From an uncultured beta proteobacterium (GTDB lineage: Bacteria > Pseudomonadota > Gammaproteobacteria > Burkholderiales > Burkholderiaceae), in the NCBI GenBank assembly GCA_903826775.1, contig CAIKFU010000023.1, positions 1 through 64,000 on the forward strand: a DNA stretch of 64,000 nucleotides. The letters are read 5' to 3'. Positions 17,706 to 27,514 of this stretch are shown piece by piece. The notes under the pieces are model-generated. The model ran no database searches. It was not told the DNA's origin and was given only the letters and a program-made list of their open reading frames with translations. A program made the translations under genes and the position numbers. Numbering within the stretch: position 1 is the first letter of the stretch; each line of letters opens with the position of its first letter.

Positions 17706-18320
17706 ATGCCAACCAATCAAATGAATACAAACTCTCGAGATGCTGTAAAAATCATGAATCGCGCTGATTTGACAAAACGCCTTGTATCTAAACTTCATGC
17801 GGAAGAGGCTGTTATAGGCGGTATAGGCCACACTAACTGGGATTTATGGGTAAGCGGTCAACGTCCACAAAACTTTTATATGCTTGGTAGCATGGGCCTA
17901 GCTGTACCAATTGCATTAGGAGTAGCGCTTGCTCAACCTAAACGAAAAGTTTTTGCGCTTGAGGGGGATGGGTCAATTTTGATGGAACTGGGCGTATTAG
18001 GGACAATCGCGTTTGCGAAACAAGAGAACTTGACCGTTATTATTTTTGATAACGGCACCTACCAAATAACTGGGGGACAGCCTACACTAACCAGCTACCA
18101 TACTGATTTGGTTGCAATTGCAAAGGGATCGGGAATAGAAAAAAGCATCTGGGTTCTCGATGAATTGCATTTTGATTCCCTAATTGACCAAAGTTTGACA
18201 GAGGATGGTCCATTTTTCATTGTGGCAAGAACTGATAATCAGTTGCCTGCCGCCGCCACAGAAAGGGATTCATCCAAGATTAGGGGTAGGTTTATGCAAG
18301 GCCTTGGCGTAGTAAATTAA
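17706..18320 (+). CDS. Thiamine-diphosphate enzyme, diphosphate-binding subunit (sulfopyruvate decarboxylase beta-like)
   Basis: 204 residues, the C-terminal (PP) domain. It holds the cofactor motif GDGS (residues 87-90) followed 26 residues later by DNGTYQ (Asn116), the standard GDG-x(24-27)-N magnesium/diphosphate site, and ENLTVIIFDNG. An in-frame ATG at 17754 is an alternative start, since the first 16 residues look poorly conserved. It must work with the preceding alpha-like subunit to form an active site. It converges with the MmgE/PrpD gene. Confidence 0.86.
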   Translation: MPTNQMNTNSRDAVKIMNRADLTKRLVSKLHAEEAVIGGIGHTNWDLWVSGQRPQNFYMLGSMGLAVPIALGVALAQPKRKVFALEGDGSILMELGVLGTIAFAKQENLTVIIFDNGTYQITGGQPTLTSYHTDLVAIAKGSGIEKSIWVLDELHFDSLIDQSLTEDGPFFIVARTDNQLPAAATERDSSKIRGRFMQGLGVVN

Positions 18321-18373
18321 TCTTGCTGGCGCACTCTCAATATAGGGATATTCTCACTTTTCAATCCACTAGA

Positions 18374-19723
18374 TTATTTAAACCAAATATTGGATAGTTC
18401 TTTAACGCCTGCATCCTGGCTTGTCATTGTCAAATCAACAAGCTTTTCTGCGGCAGTTAATCCAATTCTAGGCTCAGTCAATTCTAAAAACTTGTCCACT
18501 AATTCTTGATCGCTTAACGGGTCATCAGGATCGCCATGGCGGGTTAACTGATGATGAGTAAGCACTCCTCCATTTTGGAGATGAATTTCAACTTTAGCCG
18601 AGCGGTGTTCTGGAAATTTACTGGAACACTCAGCATCCAAGTAAAATTCAATACGGTCTTCAAGTGCATAAATAGCGCTATGACTTAGAGCATCGGGTAA
18701 AAAAGCTTTTTCGCGAACTCGTCCCAAAATAATACGAGCCGCTACAGTATAGGTTAGACTAAATTTAGCCTCAAATTGGGAAGCGGGATGCCGGTACGCG
18801 CAAACATCACACGTTGCACGATATGCTCCAATCTTAATTTTTTTTATGTCTTCGGGCTTCACGTTATATTCAGAAATTAAATATGCTATGCCATCTATGG
18901 CTGGAAAAGTATGTCCGCAACACCCATGGTTCTTGAAAGTCATTTTTGTAATGTTGTAACTCGAGCCTAACCCATCAAACACTTCGCTCCATCTTGGATT
19001 TTTAGACATGGCAGCACCAAATCCAGCCAACCCTTCAAGTAAATCCGCTGTTCCAGTCATCCCCGCTTTAGCAGTAAGCGCTGCATTTACGCCAACCTCC
19101 GCAGCGTGACCTGCATGCATGGGTTTAGTCATTGAATCCGATCTAAATGCCTGCTGTAGACCGCTAGCAAACGTTCCGGCTGTAGCTAATGCATCGCAGG
19201 CCTGAGCCGCATTTAAACCTAACAATTGTGAACAAGCTGCCGCAGAACCAAAAACCCCAACAGTCCCGGTAGTGTGAAAAAATTCATAATGGCTTGGCTG
19301 TATCACTTTAGCAATCCTAGTGGATACCTCATATCCCGCAATAATTGCTCTTAACAAGGGTTGGATGCTTAACTCATTAGCTTCAGCTAAAGCAAATACA
19401 CTGGAAATAGTCGGGCAGGCAGGGTGGTAAGCACCATCACGAAAAATGTCATCAAACTCTGCAATATGCGAAATTGTTCCATTTATGAAAGCTGCTGTTC
19501 GAACTGAAGATTTTTTTGAACTCCCAGAAATCGAACATCCCCCAAAACCAATCTCGTCTTGATATGCTAATCGCAGCTTATCTGCTGCTTCGGCATTTGA
19601 ACCTGCTATCAAAGCCCCCTGCCAATCCAACAATGCACGTCTAGCGTGATTAAAAACCTCATCAGAATATCTAACGGATTGGCTGGCCTCAATGAATTCA
19701 GCGAATTTTTGAAGTAGTGTCAT
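18374..19723 (-). CDS. MmgE/PrpD family protein
   Basis: 449 residues, standard for the 2-methylcitrate dehydratase/MmgE/PrpD superfamily. Recognisable parts are DWQGALIAGS, AFINGTISHIAEFDD, YHPACPTISSVFALAE, HAGHAAEVGVNAALTA and KNHGCCGHTFPAIDGI. Members dehydrate or isomerise tricarboxylate-like substrates; the family alone does not tell the substrate. The ATG at 19723 is preferred over a GTG at 19744 inside the previous gene. It begins four bases after the Bug gene stop, so the two are an operon and the enzyme probably acts on the compound that Bug protein imports. Confidence 0.9.
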   Translation of the reverse strand: MTLLQKFAEFIEASQSVRYSDEVFNHARRALLDWQGALIAGSNAEAADKLRLAYQDEIGFGGCSISGSSKKSSVRTAAFINGTISHIAEFDDIFRDGAYHPACPTISSVFALAEANELSIQPLLRAIIAGYEVSTRIAKVIQPSHYEFFHTTGTVGVFGSAAACSQLLGLNAAQACDALATAGTFASGLQQAFRSDSMTKPMHAGHAAEVGVNAALTAKAGMTGTADLLEGLAGFGAAMSKNPRWSEVFDGLGSSYNITKMTFKNHGCCGHTFPAIDGIAYLISEYNVKPEDIKKIKIGAYRATCDVCAYRHPASQFEAKFSLTYTVAARIILGRVREKAFLPDALSHSAIYALEDRIEFYLDAECSSKFPEHRSAKVEIHLQNGGVLTHHQLTRHGDPDDPLSDQELVDKFLELTEPRIGLTAAEKLVDLTMTSQDAGVKELSNIWFK

Positions 19724-19727
19724 AGTT

Positions 19728-20717
19728 TTATTCCGGTCTCGCACCTGAAGCTTTTACTACAGGAGCCCATAATTCAAAATCGGCGTGCACAAATTTAGTA
19801 AATTCATTAACTGACATTGGCATAGCATCAGCTCCCTGCATTGATAGCTTTAATTTCAAAGCTGGACTCTCCAAGATACTAACTGCCATTTCATTTATTT
19901 TTTGAACAATCGCTGGATCGGTTTTTACAGGAGCAAATAACCCAAACCAAGCTCCAGCCGTCATATCCACCCCATACTCGATTAAAGTCGGAACATCAGG
20001 TAAAGCCTTCATCCTAGTTTTTGCTGACACCGCTATCGCCTTTAATTGCCCAGATTTAATCAGGGGGATGACAGAAGGTGCGGTTGCAAACATGTATTGC
20101 AACTGTCCGGAGACCAAGTCGCGAGTTGCCTCTGCTCCTTTATACGGAATATGCGTAGCATGTAGATTGGCTCTTTGACTAAAAAGAAATCCCAATAAAT
20201 GCGCTGCAGTACCGATTCCGGTAGATCCGTAACTCAAATCAACGTTTTTACCTTTTGCATAAATAAGGAATTCCTTATAATTGTTCTCAGGCGAATTACC
20301 AGGGATGACTAGTACATTTGGCACGTCGGCCAACAATGCCAATGGCTGTAATTCCTTTTGAGGATTAACTGCTAAATTTCTAAACAAAGTAGGATTTACT
20401 GCAATTGGTCCGCTTGAACTTGCAAGCAATGTATAGCCATCGGGTACAGACCTGCCAACAATTTCAGTTCCTAAGTTTCCAGCCGCGCCTGGTTTGTTTT
20501 CAACGATAACAGGAACCTTCCATCGCATACTCATTTGATTGGCAACTTCCCGAGTCAAGATGTCTGTTGTTCCGCCTGCAGTAAAAGAAACTATTATTTT
20601 TATTGGTCTATTGGGATAAGTATCTGCAGAATCGGCAAATGCATTTCCAAACACTAGGCCAATAATAAGGATAGCCAGCACTTCAATTACGCAAATTCTT
20701 TTCATATTATGTTTCAC
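19728..20717 (-). CDS. Bug/TctC family tripartite tricarboxylate transporter binding protein
   Basis: 329 residues, signal peptide ending near NAFADS. Bug motifs: YPNRPIKIIVSFTAGG, ENKPGAAGNLG, PDGYTLLASS, HIPYKGAEA and WFGLFAPV. Periplasmic receptor for a carboxylated solute. Start is either GTG at 20717 or ATG at 20705; no strong ribosome binding site separates them. First gene of an operon with MmgE/PrpD. As with the other Bug protein, no TctA/TctB pair is near. Confidence 0.93.
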   Translation of the reverse strand: MKHNMKRICVIEVLAILIIGLVFGNAFADSADTYPNRPIKIIVSFTAGGTTDILTREVANQMSMRWKVPVIVENKPGAAGNLGTEIVGRSVPDGYTLLASSSGPIAVNPTLFRNLAVNPQKELQPLALLADVPNVLVIPGNSPENNYKEFLIYAKGKNVDLSYGSTGIGTAAHLLGFLFSQRANLHATHIPYKGAEATRDLVSGQLQYMFATAPSVIPLIKSGQLKAIAVSAKTRMKALPDVPTLIEYGVDMTAGAWFGLFAPVKTDPAIVQKINEMAVSILESPALKLKLSMQGADAMPMSVNEFTKFVHADFELWAPVVKASGARPE

Positions 20718-21070
20718 TACAGCGCTTTATATTTAAATTAAGATTTTTAATAAAAATGGATCCAAAATACATGACTTTACTAAGTGTGAAGACTTTCATT
20801 AAATGCTATTTGCTCTCGATTTTCAAATGTATTTCAAAATTATAAGAAAATTCAATGTTCCAGCGGTTTATAAGTAACTTTGCGGAATCGTTTAGAAATA
20901 CCATTGCCCCAATAAGAATTGGATAACAATCTTGACATGGGTATTTTTACTAAAACCAAGGATGTAATTTGATATATATCTTATCGCCTTTTGTATAAAA
21001 ACTGAGAAATTATCGCCATTTTCGAGCAATAATAACTTGATCTAATTAACAACATAAAAAATATTAACAA
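20718..21070. other. Intergenic region without a gene
   Basis: A 353-base, very AT-rich divergent promoter region between the Bug-MmgE unit and the D-2-hydroxyacid dehydrogenase. I see no coding frame, RNA gene or clear palindrome. A TTGACA occurs at 20932 but has no -10 element at proper spacing. Confidence 0.6.
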
Positions 21071-22021
21071 ATGATAATTGCCATTCCAGACGATTACCAA
21101 AATTGCGTTCACACCCTAAATTGCTTCAAAAAAACAAAAGGGCACAGTGTAAGAATCTATCAAGATCATATCCAAGAGATAAAAGAATTAGTAAATCGAT
21201 TTTATGATGTCGAGGCTATTGTTCTTACTCGTGAGAGAACTTCACTAGACAGGGAACTGCTGTCCCGTTTACCCAATCTCAAGATCATTTCTCAAACCGG
21301 AAAAATTAGCTCCCACGTTGATATAGCAGCTTGCAAAGAATTTGGCATCACCGTAGCGGATGGAAGTGGGTCAGGGACCGCTACTGCAGAGCTTGGAATC
21401 CTATTAATACTCGCATCCCTCAGAAATTTAGTTCAGGAGGTGAGTCGACTTCAAGGTGGAAGCTGGCAGGGAACCCTTGGTAGGCAACTCAATAAGAAGG
21501 TTCTTGGGGTATATGGATACGGCAGAATTGGGCAGCAGATATGCTCTATTGGGCAATCATTTGGGGCCAATATTCTTGTTTGGGGGCGAGAATCAAGTCT
21601 TACTAAAGCAGCTAAAGATGGGTTTAGCGTAGCCAAATCTAAGTCTGATTTCTTCAGGTCATGCGATATCATCTCTCTGCAAATTAGATTAACCCCTGAT
21701 ACCAAAGCAATTGTTACCGCTGATGACCTCGCCTTAATGAAACAAGATGCTATCTTGGTCAATACCAGTCGAGCTGAACTAATCCAGATTAATGCACTTG
21801 AAAATGCCTTAAAAGCTGGAAGGCCTGGCTTTGCAGCAATTGATGTATTTGAGTCTGAACCCATTTTGGGTGCAAATCACCCCCTCCTTAAACTTAATAA
21901 TTGCCTATGCACACCTCATCTGGGATTTGTAGAAAAGGACAACTACGAAACATATTTTGGATTGGCTTTTGACAATATCAATGCTTTTGCAGCGGGGAAG
22001 CCCATCAACGTAATTGTTTAA
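21071..22021 (+). CDS. D-2-hydroxyacid dehydrogenase family protein
   Basis: 316 residues. NAD-binding Rossmann motif GYGRIG (149-154 region) after KVLGV, substrate/catalytic residues Arg234 (NTSRAEL), Glu263 (FESEP) and His283 (TPHLGFV), all present, so an active dehydrogenase is expected. The domain order (split catalytic domain around the NAD domain) is that of the phosphoglycerate/glycerate dehydrogenase group. It probably interconverts a 2-hydroxy acid and a 2-oxo acid, which would suit a 2-oxo acid decarboxylase encoded nearby. The ribosome binding site is weak. Single-gene unit. Confidence 0.9.
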   Translation: MIIAIPDDYQNCVHTLNCFKKTKGHSVRIYQDHIQEIKELVNRFYDVEAIVLTRERTSLDRELLSRLPNLKIISQTGKISSHVDIAACKEFGITVADGSGSGTATAELGILLILASLRNLVQEVSRLQGGSWQGTLGRQLNKKVLGVYGYGRIGQQICSIGQSFGANILVWGRESSLTKAAKDGFSVAKSKSDFFRSCDIISLQIRLTPDTKAIVTADDLALMKQDAILVNTSRAELIQINALENALKAGRPGFAAIDVFESEPILGANHPLLKLNNCLCTPHLGFVEKDNYETYFGLAFDNINAFAAGKPINVIV

Positions 22022-22222
22022 CTCTAGAGAGTTAATAAGAATAGCTAAATATCATTCAAAGAACTCAAATAGTAATTCCTTCTCTCCCAAGGTGGTATTG
22101 AGGCAGAATTTCCTAATGCCCACCTTCAAAAGCAAAACATATTAAACAATGGTCAATTTTTATAATCAGAGACCAATGAGATGTAGGAATGGTTAAATAA
22201 ATGCAAACAGACCGAAAGCAAT

Positions 22223-23026
22223 TTAAAACCACTCTAGAAGAATTGAATTTACCTGTTCATGCTGTTCATATTGAACCCAATGCCCAGCATTATCGACGAT
22301 GATATATTGACGATTTGAGCCTTCATCGATAAGAATCTCTGCAAGATCTATCGGAGTAGCGGTTACATCATGCTCACCAAAAATTATTAATATCGGCTTA
22401 TGAAATAATTTCAATTGCTCTAAAAGCCCGCCTGCCCTAGAAATTTCCGTACTCCTAAATCTCGTCTCTAAGCAAGCATTTTTATGTATTCGCACAGATA
22501 AATCATCAATAGCGCTTGGCGAACTCAGCATATGAAGTTGTAAATTGGTTCGCATTATTTCATTAAACAAATTCCAATTCTGTTGAAGGTAGGATCGCTT
22601 CCAAGAAAGCAAATCACCTATTGGCCTCCTTGGTTGCCCATGACCTGCAGAACCTAATAAAGCAATTTTTTTAACAAATTTTCTTTGATTTGCCAAATTT
22701 ACAGCTACATATCCGCCGAATGAAAATCCAGCCAAATTAATTTCAGCAGTATCGCCAACAAGCAAATTCATTGTTGCAACTAAAGGCTCTAACAAATTTT
22801 CAAGCGTGCTTTCTTCAACCATACTGGATTTTCCATACCCCGGCATATCAGGAACCAAGACACGAAACCTGGTAGCAAGCGCATTGATATTTTTAATCCA
22901 ATGCTCCCAACTTCCGTGACCGCCATGAAGCAGAACCAACGGCTCTCCGGATCCAAAATCGTGCCAACATACCTGGCCATTTTTAAATGGCACTAAATGC
23001 TGAGCCTCTCTTGAGAGTAATTTCAT
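22223..23026 (-). CDS. Alpha/beta hydrolase
   Basis: 267 residues, no signal peptide. Oxyanion loop LLHGGHGSWEHW, nucleophile Ser102 in GFSFGGY, acid Asp220 (FGEHDVTA) and His249 (NAGHWVQYE) make a full triad. The overall layout fits C-C bond hydrolases and small esterases such as the MhpC/BphD type, though the motif alone does not prove this. It lies at the end of the catabolic block and is separated from the dehydrogenase by about 200 bases with no gene. Confidence 0.88.
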   Translation of the reverse strand: MKLLSREAQHLVPFKNGQVCWHDFGSGEPLVLLHGGHGSWEHWIKNINALATRFRVLVPDMPGYGKSSMVEESTLENLLEPLVATMNLLVGDTAEINLAGFSFGGYVAVNLANQRKFVKKIALLGSAGHGQPRRPIGDLLSWKRSYLQQNWNLFNEIMRTNLQLHMLSSPSAIDDLSVRIHKNACLETRFRSTEISRAGGLLEQLKLFHKPILIIFGEHDVTATPIDLAEILIDEGSNRQYIIVDNAGHWVQYEQHEQVNSILLEWF

Positions 23027-23410
23027 AAAATCAATTATTAAATTATTACGGCAATTATCGTTTTAAACCTATATTTATCTTGATAATAGATCAACCACAG
23101 CTTGCTAATGATTTGCTGGCAATATGCGAAAATGGTTTGCTACCTGATAGAATGTTTGATGTTCGATAAAGTTCAATTTGTGGCTTCTGCCTTGCAAAAT
23201 ATAAACTCTACATTTTATATATAGTAGAAACTATAGAATCTCCTGATACCACTGAATTCGCTCTTAAATAGTAAAGCGTTAAAAAAACGAACCCGTCTTG
23301 GAAATAGCTAGGAAAGCCATTTCTTACGGAGGGGAAATTGTCGAATGCCTTACGTTATGTAAATTCAAAACTTGGCTTTACCACAATGAAATAAGAATAA
23401 GAAAGTAACA
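23027..23410. other. Intergenic region without a gene
   Basis: A 384-base divergent region between the hydrolase and an MFS transporter. No coding frame or RNA gene is visible. It holds a 16-bp AT-rich palindrome at 23220. Confidence 0.6.
23220..23235. promoter_or_regulatory. AT-rich palindrome, possible operator
   Basis: TATAGT-AGAA-ACTATA (6-4-6) in the divergent region. In AT-rich DNA such a short palindrome may be chance, so this is a weak call. Confidence 0.25.
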
Positions 23411-24595
23411 ATGGCTGCTAACCACCCTTTACAAAATAAAAATTTGTTTCTTCTAATAGTTTGTCAGGGGCTTTTCTTAACAAACAATGTTACCTTTATT
23501 GCCATCAATGGGTTGGTGGGTTTGAGTTTAAGCCCCTCATCCTGGATGGCAACGCTTCCAGTAATGGGCTATGTTGTTGGTGGCGCCCTATCGACATCCA
23601 TTGTGGCCAAAACCCAAAATAAATTTGGGCGAAAAGGTTCATTTCAACTCGGCCTTCTAATCGCCGTTTTATCTGCATTAATTTGTGCCTATGCCGCGTT
23701 TATTAAAAGCTTCTGGCTGTTGACTGCAGGTACATTTATAGCTGGGTACTATAGCGCTAATGGGCAACTATACCGTTTTGCCGCTGCTGAACTCGTCCAA
23801 GCCAGCCAGCGTGATAAAGCGGTATCGTGGGTTCTAGCCGGAGGCATTTTAGGAGCAATCATTGGGCCCAATTTAGCCTCATGGACAAAAAATGTATTTG
23901 ACACTCCATTTCTAGGGGCATATATTTCACTTTCGTTTGTGGGGATATTCGGAATAATTGCAATGCAATTTATTCATTTTCCAGATGAATTTAAGACCCA
24001 TCATCCTTTATCTGCAGGTCGAGATTTAACGGCAATCCTAAAGCAACCTGTATTTCTTGTTGCAACCATTGGGGCAGCATTAGGATACGGCGTTATGAAT
24101 TTATTAATGGCAGCCACACCATTAGCTATGCAAATTTGCGGGCTTCCATTTTCTGACACTGCTTTGGTTTTGCAGTGGCACGTTATCGGAATGTTTGCGC
24201 CTGGATTTTTTACAGGCTCATTAATTAAACGCTTTGGCCCGCTAAAAATCATGAGTCTTGGAGTTTTTCTTAACCTTATATGCATATTCATTGCAGCAAG
24301 CGGAACGGATCTCAATCAATTTCTTATTGCTCTATTTCTTTTGGGCGTAGGATGGAATTTCTTATTTACAGGATCAACTTCATTGGCAATGACTGCTTAT
24401 AAACCTGAAGAAAAAGATAAAGCTCAAGCCGCTATTAATTTTTTCGTATTTAGCACTATGGCATTCACCTCTTTTAGTTCAGGTGCAATGGTTACAACCC
24501 AAGGTTGGAATATTTTAAATATTGGCTCACTTATCCCGGTTATATTTACTGGATTAGCATTATTTTGGCTTTATATAAAAACAAAAAAGGGCTAA
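23411..24595 (+). CDS. MFS transporter
   Basis: 394 residues, about 12 predicted membrane helices. The cytoplasmic loop after helix 2 reads KTQNKFGRKGSFQLG, the common MFS motif-A region (G-R-K). The second half repeats it with KRFGPLKIMSLG. Substrate is unknown; the protein resembles members annotated as riboflavin/drug exporters only in general layout. The nearest ribosome binding site is weak (AAGAAAG). Single gene, divergent from the alpha/beta hydrolase. Confidence 0.88.
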   Translation: MAANHPLQNKNLFLLIVCQGLFLTNNVTFIAINGLVGLSLSPSSWMATLPVMGYVVGGALSTSIVAKTQNKFGRKGSFQLGLLIAVLSALICAYAAFIKSFWLLTAGTFIAGYYSANGQLYRFAAAELVQASQRDKAVSWVLAGGILGAIIGPNLASWTKNVFDTPFLGAYISLSFVGIFGIIAMQFIHFPDEFKTHHPLSAGRDLTAILKQPVFLVATIGAALGYGVMNLLMAATPLAMQICGLPFSDTALVLQWHVIGMFAPGFFTGSLIKRFGPLKIMSLGVFLNLICIFIAASGTDLNQFLIALFLLGVGWNFLFTGSTSLAMTAYKPEEKDKAQAAINFFVFSTMAFTSFSSGAMVTTQGWNILNIGSLIPVIFTGLALFWLYIKTKKG

Positions 24596-24705
24596 ATTGG
24601 CCTTAGACTTACTTAATATAATTACCATTAATTATAAAAATTCCTCGTCGCCAAACTGCCAGAATCCTACTACCGTTTAGATACAACGAAAACAAACCAA
24701 ACATT

Positions 24706-25473
24706 ATGAAAAAAATTAAAAAATCAGACTATTTAGCTGAATTAAATCTATTGCAGATAGAACTCGTCAAGCTTCAAAAAAGCATAATTGAGAATGGCAC
24801 TCGAATACTCGTTATTTTCGAAGGACGAGATACGGCCGGAAAAGATGGCAGCATTAAATCTATTACGCAACACCTAAGCCCTCGAGAAACTCGTACGGTA
24901 GCTCTAGGAAAGCCATCGGACCGTGAATTAGGCGAATGGTACTTTCAAAGATATGTTGCGGAACTGCCCTCAAAAGGAGAGTTCACTCTTTTTAATCGCA
25001 GTTGGTATAACAGGGCTGGGGTCGAAAAGGTAATGGGTTTTTGTACCAAAGCACAGTACCAAGAATTTATGAAGACGGTAAACGGCTTTGAAGAAATGCT
25101 GGCTGGTTCCGGAATTAAGATTATCAAATATTATTTGGACATTTCGAAAGAAGAGCAAGCTAAAAGACTGCTTGCCCGAACAAAAGACCCATTGACACAA
25201 TGGAAAATTAGCCCGATTGATCAACTGGCTCAGGAAAAATGGATTGATTACACTAATGCTCGAGATGAAATGCTTTTGCATACCAATAACGCTTGTGCGC
25301 CTTGGACCGTTATTCGGGCAAATGATAAAAAACTAGCGCACCTCAATTTAATTCGCCACCTATTAACAAAAGTGGATTACCCTAAAAAAGATAAGAAAAT
25401 CCTTAAATGCAATCCTGAAATTGTTATCGAATGGCCTGCCAACAAAAATTTACTTCCAAAATTGGAAAAGTAA
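24706..25473 (+). CDS. ppk2: Polyphosphate kinase 2 family protein
   Basis: 255 residues, a one-domain PPK2. Walker A is FEGRDTAGKDGSIK (residues 38-51), followed by the lid region FNRSWYNRAGVE (96-107) and KYYLDISKEEQ, RTKDPLTQWK and SPIDQLAQEKW. The enzyme moves phosphate between polyphosphate and nucleotides; short PPK2 members phosphorylate NDP or NMP from polyphosphate. Which class it belongs to cannot be read by eye. Cytoplasmic. It converges on the split chromate transporter with 22 bases between. Confidence 0.95.
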   Translation: MKKIKKSDYLAELNLLQIELVKLQKSIIENGTRILVIFEGRDTAGKDGSIKSITQHLSPRETRTVALGKPSDRELGEWYFQRYVAELPSKGEFTLFNRSWYNRAGVEKVMGFCTKAQYQEFMKTVNGFEEMLAGSGIKIIKYYLDISKEEQAKRLLARTKDPLTQWKISPIDQLAQEKWIDYTNARDEMLLHTNNACAPWTVIRANDKKLAHLNLIRHLLTKVDYPKKDKKILKCNPEIVIEWPANKNLLPKLEK

Positions 25474-25495
25474 ATCTCATCATCATTTCAGGACC

Positions 25496-26044
25496 TCAAA
25501 AAGAAATCAGCCCTAGGTGACTAAGGCTCAAAGTCATTAAAGCACTTCCGAGAATAATCCAAATAGGATTCATCCGAACAAAATAAATCACCAAAATACT
25601 CAATACTGTAATTACTAGAGTCATAGAACTTCTATAAGAGGCATGAGCAAGATCAAACCCTCCAGCAAGAATTAATCCTACCGCAAGGGGAATTAATGAG
25701 TTTTGCACTAACTTGTAACTTTCAGTTCCAATAAATCGTTTCGAAAATCGTCCAATAAAAAATGCGAGCAAACATGCGGGAGTCAACATAGCAAATGTTG
25801 TCACAATAGCCCCCCATAATCCTGCAACCTGCCAGCCAATTAAGGTAACAACAATAACGTTTGGGCCAGGCGCCAACTGGGCTACTGCGAACAACTGCGT
25901 AAATGTTGAGTCGTCCATCAAATGAAAGACGTCCACTACTTCATGGCGGTATGCCGGCAAAGCAGCATTTGAACCACCAATCGCAATTAGTGACAATTTA
26001 ATAAAAATTATTGCCAATTGCCAAAGAATTTGCTGATCAGCCAT
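25496..26044 (-). CDS. chrA: Chromate transporter, second half-size subunit
   Basis: 182 residues, one CHR domain with about five to six membrane helices. Motifs AAYRHEVV-like (PAYRHEVVDVF) and AVAQLAPGPNVIVVTLIGWQVAG are typical. It overlaps the upstream half gene by eight bases, so the two halves are made together and form a heterodimer equal to a full-length ChrA. The family exports chromate by exchange in characterised cases; the natural substrate of such short pairs is often uncertain. Confidence 0.9.
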   Translation of the reverse strand: MADQQILWQLAIIFIKLSLIAIGGSNAALPAYRHEVVDVFHLMDDSTFTQLFAVAQLAPGPNVIVVTLIGWQVAGLWGAIVTTFAMLTPACLLAFFIGRFSKRFIGTESYKLVQNSLIPLAVGLILAGGFDLAHASYRSSMTLVITVLSILVIYFVRMNPIWIILGSALMTLSLSHLGLISF

Positions 26045-26588
26045 GTTTGGAGAGCAATTTCGTCAAAATCAAACCTACGGGAATCAATACCAATAAAACC
26101 TGGCCCATTGGCCAGTGAACTATATTTATACCTAAGACAGCAAAAAGAATAATCAAATATCCTGATGAATGAAGTTTAAGTGATCGAATCATCTTCAAAG
26201 CGGTACCGATAATCATTCCAGCTGCTGCTGCCCCTGCACCAATTAACGCAATATTTACATCCGGCAGGTCAGAAAACTTTCCATAAAGTATTGCCAGCAA
26301 AACAACAATAAAACAGGGGGCAAGCATTATCCCCGCAACACAGGCGAGAGAGCCGCGCATACCCCGGAAGCTATCTCCGATAATTACACCGGCATTCACT
26401 GTATTCGGGCCAGGTAAAACCTGACCCATACCCAGAACAGCAGCATATTCCTCTTCCGTAAGCCATTTTCGCTCTTCAACAATTACGTGGCGAGATATTG
26501 GCCCAATACCGCCAAACCCCAACATTCCAATCTTGGCAAATCCAAGAAATAGGTCAAGAGTCCTTACGTTTTGATTCATCTTATTCAA
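26037..26588 (-). CDS. chrA: Chromate transporter, first half-size subunit
   Basis: 183 residues, the N-terminal CHR domain type: FAKIGMLGFGGIGPISRHVI, with key parts GFGG and VEERKWLTEEEYA, then VLPGPNTVNAGVIIGDSFRG. About five membrane helices. Paired with the following half gene. Both halves are close to the usual 180-190 residues for bipartite short-chain CHR proteins. Confidence 0.9.
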   Translation of the reverse strand: MNKMNQNVRTLDLFLGFAKIGMLGFGGIGPISRHVIVEERKWLTEEEYAAVLGMGQVLPGPNTVNAGVIIGDSFRGMRGSLACVAGIMLAPCFIVVLLAILYGKFSDLPDVNIALIGAGAAAAGMIIGTALKMIRSLKLHSSGYLIILFAVLGINIVHWPMGQVLLVLIPVGLILTKLLSKHG

Positions 26589-26744
26589 TGGTTAATTTAA
26601 ATTTGTGTATACGTCCAAATTTTACCCCGCATGTCAATTGATTTATTTAGCCAAACTCATACGATAATGAATCGGAATATCATTAATTCAGAACAATTAA
26701 CTGCACATCTTATACGGTAATGGTTGAAATTTTAAATTTAGCGA

Positions 26745-27491
26745 ATGAAAACTTTTTATCACCCTAAACATTTATTAATTTTTAATCGACTCGCTGCAAT
26801 CGTCATACTGGCTGTTGCTTGTTTGCCACTTAACGCATTTGCTTTGTTTGATGCCTGTAAAGATTACTTTCCATCAGGAAATATTCCCACTACCCCTCAA
26901 ATAGGACGCGACTTATGTTTCAATAGTTTTGCTGTTTTTTATTCTCCAGAGCATAAAAAACCAATTTATGTTGTTGAAAAACTCAACCGGGTTAGCCTTG
27001 AATCCACTCACCCAAAAAGATCAAATCAGTTTTATGAAGAAGCACGCCTATCCTTTAGAGAAAGATCGCAATTATCAGATTACAGAGGGAGTGGATACGA
27101 TCGGGGGCATAATGCTCCTGCTGCGGATATGATGAACGAACAAGCCATGTCTCAATCATTTTCTTTAGCAAATATGATGCCTCAGGCAAAACTCAATAAT
27201 CAAGGCATATGGGCTAAAAATGTAGAAAGGGCAACTCGACGATATGCAATTCGAGCTAATGGCAACATCTTTGTTTACACTGGGTCAATCGGAAGCATTG
27301 GCAGTATTGGGAAAAATAAAATAACCATTCCAAGCCATTTATTTAAACTCGTTTTCGATCAAGATAAAAATAAAGCTTGGGCCTATTGGGTTGAAAACTC
27401 GGATAGAGCAACCATGGGCCCACCCATTGACTATGAAGAACTCATCAACCGAACTGGAATTGATTTCCAACTCGGCAACCCAGCGAAGTAA
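26745..27491 (+). CDS. Secreted DNA/RNA non-specific endonuclease (NUC1 type)
   Basis: 248 residues with an N-terminal signal (hydrophobic LAAIVILAVACLPLNAFA). The beta-beta-alpha metal nuclease motif is YDRGHNAPAADM with catalytic His122, and the magnesium-binding Asn lies in NNQGIWAKNVE. A short Ile-Gly-Ser repetition (IGSIGSIGK) sits in a surface loop. Periplasmic or extracellular nuclease, probably for nucleic-acid scavenging. No immunity protein is next to it, consistent with an exported enzyme. Divergent from the chromate transporter pair. Confidence 0.93.
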   Translation: MKTFYHPKHLLIFNRLAAIVILAVACLPLNAFALFDACKDYFPSGNIPTTPQIGRDLCFNSFAVFYSPEHKKPIYVVEKLNRVSLESTHPKRSNQFYEEARLSFRERSQLSDYRGSGYDRGHNAPAADMMNEQAMSQSFSLANMMPQAKLNNQGIWAKNVERATRRYAIRANGNIFVYTGSIGSIGSIGKNKITIPSHLFKLVFDQDKNKAWAYWVENSDRATMGPPIDYEELINRTGIDFQLGNPAK

Positions 27492-27514
27492 CCTTAATTT
27501 CAATAATGCAAATT

